This document shows positions 34,919 to 45,600 of a stretch of DNA of 59,601 bases, in pieces. Within the stretch, counting starts at the first letter, position 1. Each line of letters begins with the position of its first letter. Location of the stretch: assembly GCA_029204225.1 (NCBI GenBank), contig MU833211.1, forward strand, positions 1 to 59,601, written 5' to 3'. Under the pieces are notes generated by a model, which saw only the letters and a program-made list of their open reading frames with translations, made no database searches and was not told where the DNA came from. The stretch is from Diphasiastrum complanatum (taxonomy: Eukaryota; Streptophyta; Lycopodiopsida; Lycopodiales; Lycopodiaceae). Both the position numbers and the translations under genes were made by a program.

Positions 34919-35184
34919 TGTACAGGGAATTTAGGGCTATGCATGGCTATGTGCCCAGGTTGCTTTTGGCTCTACATATTGGGTCCAAACTCGCCCTACT
35001 CCTCATCATGGTTTTGAATTCATTGCCAAGCTCTCACTCTATATTCATGTTTCTTGTTCCTTGGCTTGGGGGTGAAGCTTCTAGAGTTTGATTGGATGCT
35101 TCTACTTGGTTGGGTGATTTCTCCATAGTGTGTTATCATTGTGTTTGTGATTTGTAAGCAAGATCTAAGGAGCTTTTCTTATAA
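34919..35184 (+). mobile_element. 3' half of the split plus-strand gypsy LTR
   Basis: Continues the LTR interrupted at 22768: tgtacagggaatttagggc through gatctaaggagc to the LTR end cttata. It matches the inner half of the LTR at 34392-34913 in opposite orientation. Beyond it begins unassigned DNA. Confidence 0.85.
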
Positions 35185-35510
35185 TCTCTTAGAGTTTGCA
35201 TCTCATTTTGTATGTAGATGTTGATTTTTCTACATTGGCAGGATTGTTGGTTTGCTCCTTATTGTAACCAAAGATCAGGGACATGGATTGGATCTTGAAT
35301 GATCTGAAATCCTTTACAGCCATGATTAATTGTCCACAAACATTTTGGAACATGCTCACACACCATTTTATCACATACATCTTGGGTCACCCAAATTTGG
35401 ATCCTTTTACTAGGCTCAAACTTAAAACTTGCATCAATGATCCAACGTGCATGGTGATGGAAGTTTGCTTATGGTCCCAAGCTGCGAGAGCACTACATAA
35501 GGTGGGGGGA
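35185..35510. other. Unassigned DNA
   Basis: A plus-strand open stretch (from about 35283, MDWILNDLKSFTAMINCPQT) runs into the hairpin region and does not resemble a family I know. A tgatctttggttaca-like word is shared with about 1270-1290. Confidence 0.3.
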
Positions 35511-35514
35511 AGGA

Positions 35515-35567
35515 CCGGCTCCGAAACCCTTCCGCCCCGGAAGGGCCCGAGGAGCCGGGCTAACCCG
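35515..35567. repeat. GC-rich nested hairpin
   Basis: ccggctcc (35515) pairs with ggagccgg (about 35551), and inside it cccttcc pairs with ggaaggg around a 5-base loop; ccgggctaacccgg follows as a third small palindrome. It stands out sharply from the AT-rich surroundings. Confidence 0.75.
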
Positions 35568-35570
35568 GAC

Positions 35571-35775
35571 GTAATCCCATTTTTTATTTTTATTTTTTTC
35601 GTTTTTTTTTACATGCACCTTCTGTCCAGAATGTGCATGTAAATTTGCATGCACATATTTACATGCACATTCTGCTTTGCAAAATGTGCATGTAAACTTT
35701 TGTTAAAAATTTTTGCAAAGATTCCTCCCCGTGAGCTGCCACCATTTCCTTTGTTAAAAATCAAAAATGGGATTA
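35571..35775. mobile_element. Foldback / MITE-like element with terminal inverted repeats
   Basis: Inverted ends GTAATCCCATTTTTTATTTT (left) and the complement of AAAAATCAAAAATGGGATTAC (right), with GAC on both outer sides as a possible 3-bp TSD. Inside are two more palindromes built from tttacatgcac...gtgcatgtaaa. No coding capacity. Family not assigned. Confidence 0.6.
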
Positions 35776-36142
35776 CGACTATATAAAAATAAACACAAGG
35801 GTTTCTTCTTCTTCTTCCCAACTCTTCTCCAATCAAAAATTGACTATAGAAATTAGCACAGGATGACTTCATGCAAGCACAGTAACTCACTATATCAACT
35901 TCCAAATTGAATTTGATCTAATTGATCTATACTATCGGAACATCTCTTTTGTTCTGTGCACATATTATATTTATTATACCAGACAGTTTACCAAACGGCA
36001 ATAGATGTATCAACTAACATCACCACCTGTAATGCAAACGTGACAAAGTTTGTAATAAAAATAAAGGGAAATCTCAGCTCAATTTGCTCGTACGGTAGAA
36101 ATAGAGCTAAGAGAGAGTGGAGATGGTGATTTGCTATGATGT

Positions 36143-37689
36143 TCACTCTTGTTGTAAGAAAGAGAGAAGGCAGCTGTTGAATAACGTGGGTTTCTCCATT
36201 GGAGGCATGTGTCCACATTCTGGGATCACCACTAGCTCAGCTGTTCCTCGCATATGCCTGCATCATGCCAACATTGTTAATTTATATGTGATTTTATTAT
36301 TGCTGCCTGCCAGACTGCAGAAATTCTCTTAACTAACAAAGCTAAAAAACCTTTTTCTCTCTACAGTTGTAGAGTCAACTGCAAATTGATATGTACTTAT
36401 TTATGAGGTTTCCTCAATTTGCCTTCTTTCTGCTAATTGAAATTACCGCAAACTGAGAGTGCAATTAAGACAGGGACCATGTGGTTTCTGTTAATATATA
36501 AGTAATTTCAATTGTAAGTTAAAGAAAAAATAAATGTCACAGATGGGCTTACTTTTCCAATTTATGTGCAAGATCCAGTTTGAAGACGCGATCCTGTTCG
36601 CCCCAAACGATAAGCACGTCCTTACACACCCCACAATAAGCCCAAACCTCAACAACTATAGTAAGTAAGGTTCAATTTATTCTTTCAAATCTATACCTTG
36701 ATCTGCGAGCATCAAAATTCACGATGAGACAATATCGCATACCTGCTTAGTTAGCTGTGGGAGCGGCGTTGAGTTTTTTGAGCCTATTGTCAGTTCATCA
36801 AGCAGCTCGATTCGTTGCTTTTCGTTAAAATGGTGAACCTGTTCATGAATTTCTAGCTGTTAATTCAAACTGATCACAGTAAAATTTTTTGGGAGCTTCT
36901 GATACGGCCCATCACACCACTGATCACGAAGAAGCATTTCAATCCATGACTATAGATTAAAGATGAATTCTAATTTGTAAATAATAAGACATCTTCTGGA
37001 TTGCAAATTTTTTGGCAATTAGACTTGAAGTAGAGACCTGCCTTTATTAAGCCCTCAAAAATAAAGTCAGGTACGAAGCGCAACTGTTTGTACATTGCAC
37101 GATTTACAGATTTCTTGAAGACTTGAAGCTTATTGGACATGATAACTTCATGAATGTGCGACGCATTGAACTCCTTCAGCGTGTCATCGTTGGTGGATGG
37201 ATCCATGCAGATTCCAGAGTCAACAATCACCAGCTTTTTCACGAGTTCGGGATACATGTTTGCCATGTGGAAGCCCACAAACCCACCATAGCTAAGGCCC
37301 ACCACGAAGACTCCACTATTGACATGTAGCTGATCTAGCATTTTATACATGCATTCTGCCTGGTAAATTTCTGTCCTCTGGCTGTTTGTAGTAAAAGACT
37401 TGCCAAAAAATAGTAAATCTGGAATATAGAGATCATAATGCTTGGAGAAAATTGGTACTTGCTCCTCCCAGCTTGACATCCCCTCAACTCCAAAGCCATG
37501 GATCAGCAAGAGCACCGGTTTTTCCACTTTTTTGGCAACCGTGGACTGTCGCTGGGCCGGAACCCAGCAGTGCATGGTGGTACCATCGTTGAGATCTCTG
37601 AGCTCAGAATGCAAACCCCATAATCTGAATCTCCAATACTTTCGGATCCGATCGAGCTTGACGAAGCTGACACCAAGGCATCCTCCCAT
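36143..37689 (-). CDS. Alpha/beta hydrolase, multi-exon, apparently intact
   Basis: Likely a soluble serine hydrolase of the alpha/beta fold; the substrate cannot be read. Exon 1 runs from ATG at 37689 to about 37038 (218 codons): MGGCLGVSFVKLDRIRKYWR, oxyanion segment LLIHGFGVEGMSSW, YIPDLLFFGKS, nucleophile elbow GLSYGG (Ser), ending FIFEGLIKA. Later exons: 36838-36743 (VHHFNEKQRIELLDELTIGS, donor gcag|gtatgc), 36620-36553 (DVLIVWGEQDRVFKLDLAHK, triad Asp) and 36257-36143 (VVIPECGHMPPMEKPTLF, triad His, stop). The last junctions join in phase. Exon 1 to 36838 does not join in phase with the obvious donor, so an extra exon (about 36955-36880, reading WIEML) or another donor must be used. Total near 310 residues, normal for the family. 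This intact copy and the broken copy at 13490-14755 are duplicates. Confidence 0.82.
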
Positions 37690-38240
37690 TACGTCTACCC
37701 GTCTGACTCCTGCTGCAGCTTCGATTAAATCATCTGCAGGAGTCTGTCAGATGTAGTGCGATCAACATGAAAAGTGGTAGGACGGGTAGCTGAAAGAGGC
37801 ACAGGCGGGCATTCTTGAGTCCTGGTTTATATTTTCTCAATCATGCAGATCCTGTACCAATGCAGCTACTGCATCGGATTTGTCAGCTCAAGTTCCAGCA
37901 GGAATCAGCTGCTACACAGTGCAGTGGTCCATGGATCGGCAGGTATAATTATGTACCTCGCCGGCACTTGTCGCACCTGTTCTAGAATCCCTCTTTTTTA
38001 TACTTTTGCGTGTGTGTGTGTGTGTGTGTACACGTCTTCTCCTTTTTCAGCTCACTTGTTTCACTATTTTGTACCTGGGAACAACAAGATTCCTACAAAA
38101 ACCCTAACCCTATATGCAGCTGCACCAAATATTCTATTTCAAAACAACACATTTATTAGAATCCATGTTTTAAAGGCACAAGCTCACTCCGAACTAAAAC
38201 CCTCAAAATGCAGTTCTAACAAAACAATGGAGAGTGAAAA
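37690..38240 (-). promoter_or_regulatory. Upstream region of the alpha/beta hydrolase gene
   Basis: An AATATAAACC TATA-like word lies on the minus strand near 37820-37830, about 135 bp before the ATG. A telo-box word AAACCCTAA (plus strand, 38098-38106), known from many plant promoters, lies further up. A (TG)n run occupies about 38008-38028. No transcript evidence; assignment is by position only. Confidence 0.3.
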
Positions 38241-38393
38241 ATAGTTACTACTATATCTGTTAGCAAAAAAGAAACCATGTTTTCTAAAAACAATGTCTAT
38301 TTTCAAAAGCCACGTCAATTACTTTTGGGTGACACCAAAAGAAAGACATTACATACGATAATACAAAGCTAGTTTAGTTCTTGTGTAGAAAAT

Positions 38394-38396
<3 letters not shown>

Positions 38397-38465
<69 letters not shown>
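38397..38465. repeat. (TC)n(AC)n compound microsatellite
   Basis: About 19 TC units followed by about 15 AC units, ending exactly where similarity to the family X LTR begins. Confidence 0.97.
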
Positions 38466-38468
<3 letters not shown>

Positions 38469-38868
38469 ATGGACTTGGCTATTTACATTCGCCACGTCCA
38501 TTCACATCTACTTTACTGTTACCTTTTATGCATAAGCGGGCCCTGGGCCCTCTATTTTATTGTTTCCTGACATTTAGACTGTATGGTTGGCCTTGGGCCC
38601 TATTATTCATTTATTGAGATATTACCTTGGAGCCCTCTTGGAGGGCGCACTATTTTCCCTCCCAGTTGACTCTTATCCTCTGGACCCCTTTTTAGGGCTT
38701 CATGTTGGGTATAAGTAGGGCTCCAATGTCACTTTCATTTTTAGTTTTATGATATGGATCTCTCTCTTTTAGCCTCCTTAGTCTCTCTTTCTTGCTTTCT
38801 AGGATTAAGTCTTGCTTTTGTGCTACGTTCTAGTTTAGCCCTAAACTACTTGTGGATCCATTCGTAAC
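38466..38868 (+). mobile_element. Family X LTR, plus strand
   Basis: agttatggacttggct through gagggcgcactattttccct to ccattcgtaac. It matches the LTR at 54235-54602 in opposite orientation. It is followed at 38870-38881 by TGGCATCAGAGC, a PBS with one mismatch to initiator tRNA-Met, and by the conserved actttcctg, so this is a 5' LTR. The left end lies at or within the microsatellite. Confidence 0.75.
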
Positions 38869-38881
38869 TTGGCATCAGAGC

Positions 38882-39290
38882 ACTTTCCTGAGCGATTTTT
38901 TTTTTTTTTAAGAAGAGCGCCCATCCTCCGTGCATACCTCCTTTCCTCAAGATCCATTGCTGTTTTATCATTTTTTTTTCCTACCCTCGCTACCCCTGCC
39001 CACGCTCCCTGCCCTCCATCGTTGTCCCATCTCTACCCTCCCTCTCTTCCCCGCTTTTTTCCTCCCTCTCGCTGCCTCTATCTCTCTCTCCCTACCCTCG
39101 CTACCTCTCTTTCTCCCTCTACCCTCGCTATCTCCCTCCCTCTACCCTCGCCACCTCTCTCTCTCTCTCTCCCTCTACCCTCGCTACATCTCTATCCATC
39201 TACCCTCGCTGCTCCTCAGTCTCTCTCCTTACCCTCGCTGCCTTTCTCTTCCTCTACCCTCACTACCTCTCTATCCATCTGCTGTCGGTA
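38882..39290 (+). repeat. CT-rich minisatellite downstream of the family X PBS
   Basis: Imperfect units of about 25-40 bp with the core taccctcgctacctctct, repeated about ten times (38980-39285). The open frames through it (Leu/Ser/Pro repeats) are composition artefacts. It occupies the 5' leader position of the element; the rest of the internal region is missing, and the minus-strand copia fragment at 39433 follows. Confidence 0.75.
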
Positions 39291-39432
39291 AGGAATCTAC
39301 TAAGGCATCCATTTTCTTTTGCAAACTTGACAAAAAAGTGTAGACTGTAAGGCTCAAAGTCTGGATCTGAACAGCTAGGAAAAGCAACAAGTCAACAGTA
39401 GTATGATGAAAGAATGGTTCTGGAACATAGAT

Positions 39433-39908
39433 TCAAATGCTTACTTCAATCATCTTGAATTCACTAGACAATGCAACTTTAACTTTTCTTATGCCTTCAT
39501 CATCATTTCCTGTCAATATGATATCACAAACATAAAGAACCAATATGATGATCTTTCCATCATTACACTTGATGTACAAAAAAGGTTCATAAGAATTAAT
39601 CACAAATCCAAGAGAGTAGAGATAGTTATGCAACCTAGAGTACCAAGCTCGATGTGCTTGCTTAAGGCCATATAGCCTCTTCCTCAAGTGAAAAACCTTG
39701 TCTTCCTCTCCATCCTTGATGAAAACCTCGGGTTGCAACATGTATATCTCCTCCTCCAGTTAGCCATTAAGAAATGGATTCATTACATCCATTTGAAAGA
39801 GATCCCATTTGAACAAAGTAGCAATACAAATGATCAATCTAATACCTTTAGTTTGAAAAAAACCTTTAGCAACAAGTCTAGCTTTGTACTTATTTATAAA
39901 TCCATCTT
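39433..39908 (-). pseudogene. Copia reverse transcriptase fragment
   Basis: Minus strand: YKARLV-like start near 39890, then, with stops, MDV..PFLNG-like and EEIYMLQPEVFIKDGEEDKV, HLRKRLYGLKQAHRAWYSRL, LYVCDIILTGNDDEGI (Val/Asp of YVDD changed to VCD, so the active site is lost). It ends at VSI near 39433 in one direction and is cut by the LTR of gypsy copy C at 39909 in the other. It matches copia RT only; nothing else of the element is present. Confidence 0.88.
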
Positions 39909-40668
39909 TGTAGTGGGTTTCTTTCCTTGCCTAACCTGAATCCAAGATCTAGTCAATCTAGCATCAAAGAGACGAAGTTAGTTGTCACGCGGAGGTTCGT
40001 TCCCATGAGAGCGATAGTATAGTTCAGATTTCAACATGAATGGAGGATCTAACACTAACATCCATTAACACTAAGCATTAACACTACATCCATTAACTCT
40101 ACTTCCATTAACCCTAAATCCACAACAATGATAGAAACTTACTCTTCTCTCTCTCCTTTTCTCTCTCACAAAAGCATAAGAAATAGCAATCCCAAAAATA
40201 ATCAAATCCAACAATTAGCAAAATCCAAAGAAAGCATGAGAAATGGAGGAAAAGAGAGGAAAAGCAAGGACATTCATCAATCCATTTCTAAAGAGAACCA
40301 ATCTACTTTATTGAAATGAGAAAATGAACATGAGGAGCAACTCGAGTTGGTCCCTTTTTATAGTAGAGAGGAGGACCCTGGCCTCTGAATCCTATTGGTC
40401 CAGTCTTGCCTCTCTTTTTATTCAAATTTAAAAAAGTGTGGGAACCATCAAAATTGGAGGGAAATCCAACTTTATTCACTAACTTGACATTTAGGCCTTG
40501 CGACATTAAAAGTCCCGCAAAAAGGCCTAAAGTCCTTTAATTAACTTTTAACTAATCAATCAAATAACTATGTGATCATTGGGTTGGACTCACACACACA
40601 GGGTGCCAAATCCCTCTCACTTATTAACTAGGGTTAGGGTTGCCTTGGGATCCGCAAACCCTCCAACA
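39909..40668 (-). mobile_element. 3' LTR of gypsy copy C
   Basis: 760 bp, TGTAGTGGGTTTC...CCCTCCAACA. Its first 53 bp match the LTR remnant at 50625-50677. A polypurine tract (GGTGGGGGATAC on the minus strand) follows at 40669-40680. Confidence 0.85.
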
Positions 40669-40718
40669 GTATCCCCCACCAAAACTGGTGGCGGTCCCAC
40701 GACACCTGCAATATGCAG

Positions 40719-42520
40719 TTATTGGAGACTTTTATTGGCTTCGCGCCGAATCTTAATTAAATGATACTGTACCTTCTCCATAAAGTCAAGACGTCTAGTA
40801 TTGAAATCCAAATTATGCGGCAGGAAACAACGGTGGGCTCCGGCAATCCACTTGGAAGTTGTCCATGAGGTGAAGCGGGATTCCCAAGAGCCTCCCATCA
40901 TAGCCGCACGGAAATACAGTCGAACAATCGGCAGCTGATCTTTGATTTGCTCTGAGGCCATCGACTTATTTGGATTAAATGCCAGGGTAGAAAGACAATC
41001 ATCCCATTTGGTTGCCACTGACGCCAACAGAGTTAGATCTTTTGCAAACATTGCCAATTGTCGCACTGTTGGATCCGGAGAGTGGACATACTCTCTCTGA
41101 TATGCCTGTAAGGCCCGGTGGAAATCCACTGAATATTCCAGCTGTAAGGTTGGTGGATGATTGGCCAATTGGACGTATGGATGGTGATTTTATCCATAGC
41201 CAATCCCAAATCTTTCCATTTTTGTCTTCGCGGCATTGGCACGTAATAAGGACCTACCCGCAACTGGTGAGGGCTGGCGACGTAACTCCTATTGATTCCG
41301 AAGTTTTCTCAAAAATCGTGATTCTCCATGCCGGCTGCTCTCCCAGTGCAGGTATTTTAACCAATTCTTTGCCAGCCTCGATCTCGGAGGTCTTATTTGA
41401 GAACCCATCCACCATGTGGATGCTGCTTTAAGAAGGTCTGGATCTGGTCCTCGACGCTGATGGGCCTTTTGAATAAATGGCATGTCCTTGATGCGGATGA
41501 ACCCACTTGTACTGCCGGTATAGTTGGCAGATGATCTGCTAGATCTGGAGCCCCCCCTGGTCCATGCTCAAATCAACCCCTGTATCCATTTGTACAGCTT
41601 CTTGGCACAAAGGGGAGCATTGCGGCATGACCGGGATGGGGATTTGTGGTCCGGCTTCCAACACTTGAGCGACAGCTTTGTCATAGGCATTGATGGTCTC
41701 TTTTGCCTTTTTCAACTCGGTTGAAGCTGTTCCTTTGAACCTATCAAAGCGGCCTTGGAATCCCTAAAGGGCCACTTTGTATGTTTCCCCTTTCTTGAAC
41801 AAATATGCAATCTCCGTTGGTGTGACCAAATGATCGGGTATTTGTGTTTGCAGATACGCATCACGCTCAAGGGTGTCGCATCCAATTCACCTTGAAGCTG
41901 TGTGCGATCGTGTTCGGCCATTTGTCATTGCCCCTTCAGCAGCTGCACCTGTTGCTTGGCATCTTGCACTGCCTTCTCTATCTGATCCTGTGCGGTTGTC
42001 AAGGCATTTTGCAGGGAGCTGATGTAGGTTTCCAAGCGATCAGCTTGTTGCTGGGCCAATGTCTTTTCGCTTTCAGCCTTTTCTTCATGTTGCTTGGCTA
42101 TCTTCACCTCTCGATCCAATTAGACAATTTTTTGACTGATCAGAGTGTTTTCAGATCCTAAAACAGAGATCCTTTGTTCCATTTCCTTTTTTTTATCCAG
42201 CATAGACTGGATCACTTGCCCAAGGCTTGAAACTAACCCAAGAGCATCACCAGAATCGACAGTCATGGAGGTGGCAGCAGCAGGAGACCCTGATGGTACT
42301 GTTTCTGGTAGGCATGGAATAGGTGCCAAAGTCTCTTCTTCTTCAAAAATATCCTCGTCTTCAAACCCTTCAGGCACCGTGGCGTCGAACTGCTTTGGTG
42401 ACTTGACAACTGTGTCGACCCGAAGTGTGGCTGAGCTACCTTGTGTGGGTGGTTATTGACTGGCATCTTCGACACCAACAGTAGCTTCATGGATATGCCC
42501 ATTTCTAAGTCATTTTCCAT
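40719..42520 (-). pseudogene. Post-pol gene of gypsy copy C, 5'-deleted
   Basis: Begins about 110 bp after the pol stop and lacks the N-terminal domains found in copies A and B. An acidic stretch (EGFEDEDIFEEEETLAPIP) leads to a long coiled coil (about 42270-41920: SMLDKKKEMEQRISVLGSEN, ADRLETYISSLQNALTTAQD). The C-terminal domain (41300-40719) has SYVASPHQLRVGPYYVP, MDKITIHTSNWPII, HSPDPTVRQLAMFAKDL, DQLPIVRLYFRAAMMGGSWE, RRLDFMEKVQYHLIKIRREA. These align with AYVMSPQQLR, DKITLQNFNWPII, PDPTVRAAATYV, NQLPIARVYYRAALLG and RLNFMEDV in copy A. A stop at about 42120, a second near 41920 and frame changes near 41160 interrupt it. Confidence 0.72.
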
Positions 42521-42632
42521 AAAAATACTGTGCTTCCGTTTTCTTATGCTGATGACTTCCTAACTTTTGCTCATCAGTCTTTCCTTATTATTATTTTTTT
42601 CTTTTTTTCAACTGTCTTTTTCCAAAATAAAG

Positions 42633-45600
42633 TTAGCAAATTAAATACTGAAAACAAAAAATTGAAAACAAATAAAATAAAAAAATATATTGAGATGAGG
42701 CTTGCTGAACTGGCGAAGCAGGCTGCCGAAACTTGCGTAATCGGCTGCCATTTACCGGAGTATCAAATCGTTTCCCATCCAAGTGCTCAAGAATTACTGC
42801 GCCATAGTTCAGGATTTCCTTCACTTTATACGGGCCTTTCCCAGTAAACTTCAACTTACCCTTGATCAGCTTGGTTTTGTACATCAATGCAAGATCTCCT
42901 GCTTCCAGATCTTTCTTATGCAATCGCCAATCGTGCCATGTCTTGCGGCGGGCTTTCTCTACTGCTAAGGCATGAACTGCCATCAATTGGGTTTCACATA
43001 ATTTGTGCAACGCATCGTGGCGAAGTTGTAAAGACTGATCATCATTTAATCGTTCCGTTGCTGCTATGCGTAAAGATGGGATTAAAAATTCAATTGGCAT
43101 AACATCATCTTGACCATAAATCAGTTGAAAAGGTGTTTGATTTGTACTATTTTTGTAAGCAGTTCTCAATGTCCATAATGTTGCATACAGTTTATGTTCC
43201 TAATCAGACCGACTCGCTTCAACTGTGTTTGTCATAATGGTGCAGAGAATCTTATTGGAAGATTCAGCTTGGCCATTCACTCTGGGTTAATAGGGAGTAC
43301 TAAATCTGTGTATAACAAAAAAATCTTCCAATAAACACTTTATTGTTTGATTAACAAAGTGTGTACCCCGATCACTGACAATTTCGATCGGACATCCAAA
43401 TCTGACAATAATATTTTCATATAGAAACTTAGCTGTAGATTTCGCATCAGCTACTTTGACAGCTTTGGCTTCAACCCACTTGGTCATATAATCAGTTGCG
43501 ACGATAATGTAGCAAGCCTGAGATCCTTGAGCAGCGGGATGAATAGGACCAACATAATCCAGTCCCCATTTTTCAAACGGTGCTTGCGATAAAACCGGAT
43601 GTAAGTGTTCATAATTCTGTCGAGTAGGAAGTCGTGCTCGTTGGCAGACATCACATGTCTGAATAAAATCTTCTGTGTCCTTATAAAGTGTAGGCCACCA
43701 ACAACCAGATTGCAAAAGTTTGTGAACAATAATATCTGTAGAGAAGTGTCCTCAACCCATGCCATCATGTGAAAACATGATTAGATCTGGTACTTCATGC
43801 GGTAAAACACATCTTCGTAAAATATTATCTGATCCACGACGATACAATTGTCCTGCAATTAATTGATAAGGTTGAGCCTTATGAATGAATTGTCTTTTTT
43901 GTACTTTTGTCAAAGAGTCATTCGGTTGTCCTAGCATCAGGTACTCAACAATATCTATCGCCCACTCAGGTACTGCTTCAACATAGAACAACGCAGCATC
44001 TGGCAGTTCATCATCCACTTCAGTATTAACTGGTGCAGATTCAATTCGTGAAACATAATCAGCTAGATAATGTTGCTTCCCCTTTCTGACCACAATTCAA
44101 AAGTCAAATTCAGTCAATAATAATAACCATCTTGCAATACGTCCAGTATTACACATCTTATTTACCAAGTAAAGTAACGGTTGATGATCCGTATAAAATG
44201 CAAAATGTGTTTCCATGAGATAGTGACGAAATTTCTGAACAGAAAAAATCATGGCTAGTGCTTCACGTTTTGTTGTTGAATAATTCTTCTATGAATCTGT
44301 AAGTTGTCTGCTTGCAAATTGTATAGGATAATCCTTCTTATAGTCACCTGGCTACGTCAAAATTAATCCAACGACGTATTTTGAGACGTCCGTATGAACA
44401 TGAAACTCTAATGTCCAATTTGGAGAACGCAGTATTGGTGCTGAAGATAATGCTTTTTTTAACTTTTCAAAGGCTTCGAACGCCTCTACTGTCCAAATAA
44501 GAACAATAGTGAATTTGTATATAGGTCGTGCTAAATCCGCAAAGAAGATAATAAAAATTTGATAGTAGTTCGCATGACCCATAAACACATAAACTCCTCG
44601 AATTGTTGCTGGCGGAGGCAATTCCACAATCACTTTGATCTTAGAGTAATCGGTGACAATACCATGTCTTGATATCACATGTCCAAGCACCACTCCGTGA
44701 GAAACCCATATCTGGCATTTTTCAGGATTTAGAGAAACCTGATATTTGCGGCATCTTTCAAAGACATTCTCCAATCGATCCAGGTGGTCTGTATGTGTAC
44801 TATGAGCTCCCAAGTCGTCCAAGTACATTTCAAGGAATTTCTGCAGATAATCTTTAAAGGCAAATTGCATTACTCTTTGGAATGAACTTGGTGCATCACA
44901 GAGTCCAAACGGCATTACTTTGTAAGCATAGGTGCCCCCATTCTGTTGCAGAAGCAGTCTTGTGACGATCGGCAGGTGCAATCTTAACTTGGTTGTAACC
45001 ACTAAATACATCGAAGAAACTATAAGCTTCCGCTCCAACAAGGCGATCCAAAATGCTTTCAGTAAAAGGTAACGGAAAGTGATCCTTCCGTGTCACTTTA
45101 TTCAATGCTTTGAGATTCACACAGATTCGCAATTTCCCATTTTTCTTAGGAACAATGACAATCGGTGAAATCCATTCGGTATGCTCGATCTCATAAATGA
45201 AATCGGCGTCAAGCAATCTCTGAAGTTCTTTCTTTATCAGATCTGCCACATTAGGATTACAACGATAGAACTTTGTAACCTTTGGAACTGCATCAGGTAC
45301 TAAATGTATGGTATGTTCAATGACTGATGTCGAAATACCCTTCAAATCTTGATAAGTCCATGCAAAACAATCTTGATACTTAATAAGTAGCAAACGGAGT
45401 GCTTGATACTGTTCAGGAGTAAGTTCTGATCCCACTTGTACAATCTTTTCTGGTTCTCCTGGTTCTGCAAGATTCATTGGCTGCGTCCTAGCTGGGCCAT
45501 CGTAAACCTCTTTAGATTCCGGCATGTGTTCTTCAGGTTCATGATGTGCTTTAGGTAACATGATAACCACATCATCCAGTGTATAACGTTTAAAATGCTC

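Noticed and set aside
35515-35567. Helitron 3' end (hairpin then CTAA)
   Set aside because: The base after CTAA is C instead of T, the hairpin is longer than usual and no Helitron 5' end or helicase is seen; kept only as a remark.
38869-39343. Leu/Ser/Pro-rich plus-strand ORFs of 137-140 codons
   Set aside because: They translate a CT-rich minisatellite in two frames at once; composition alone keeps the frames open.
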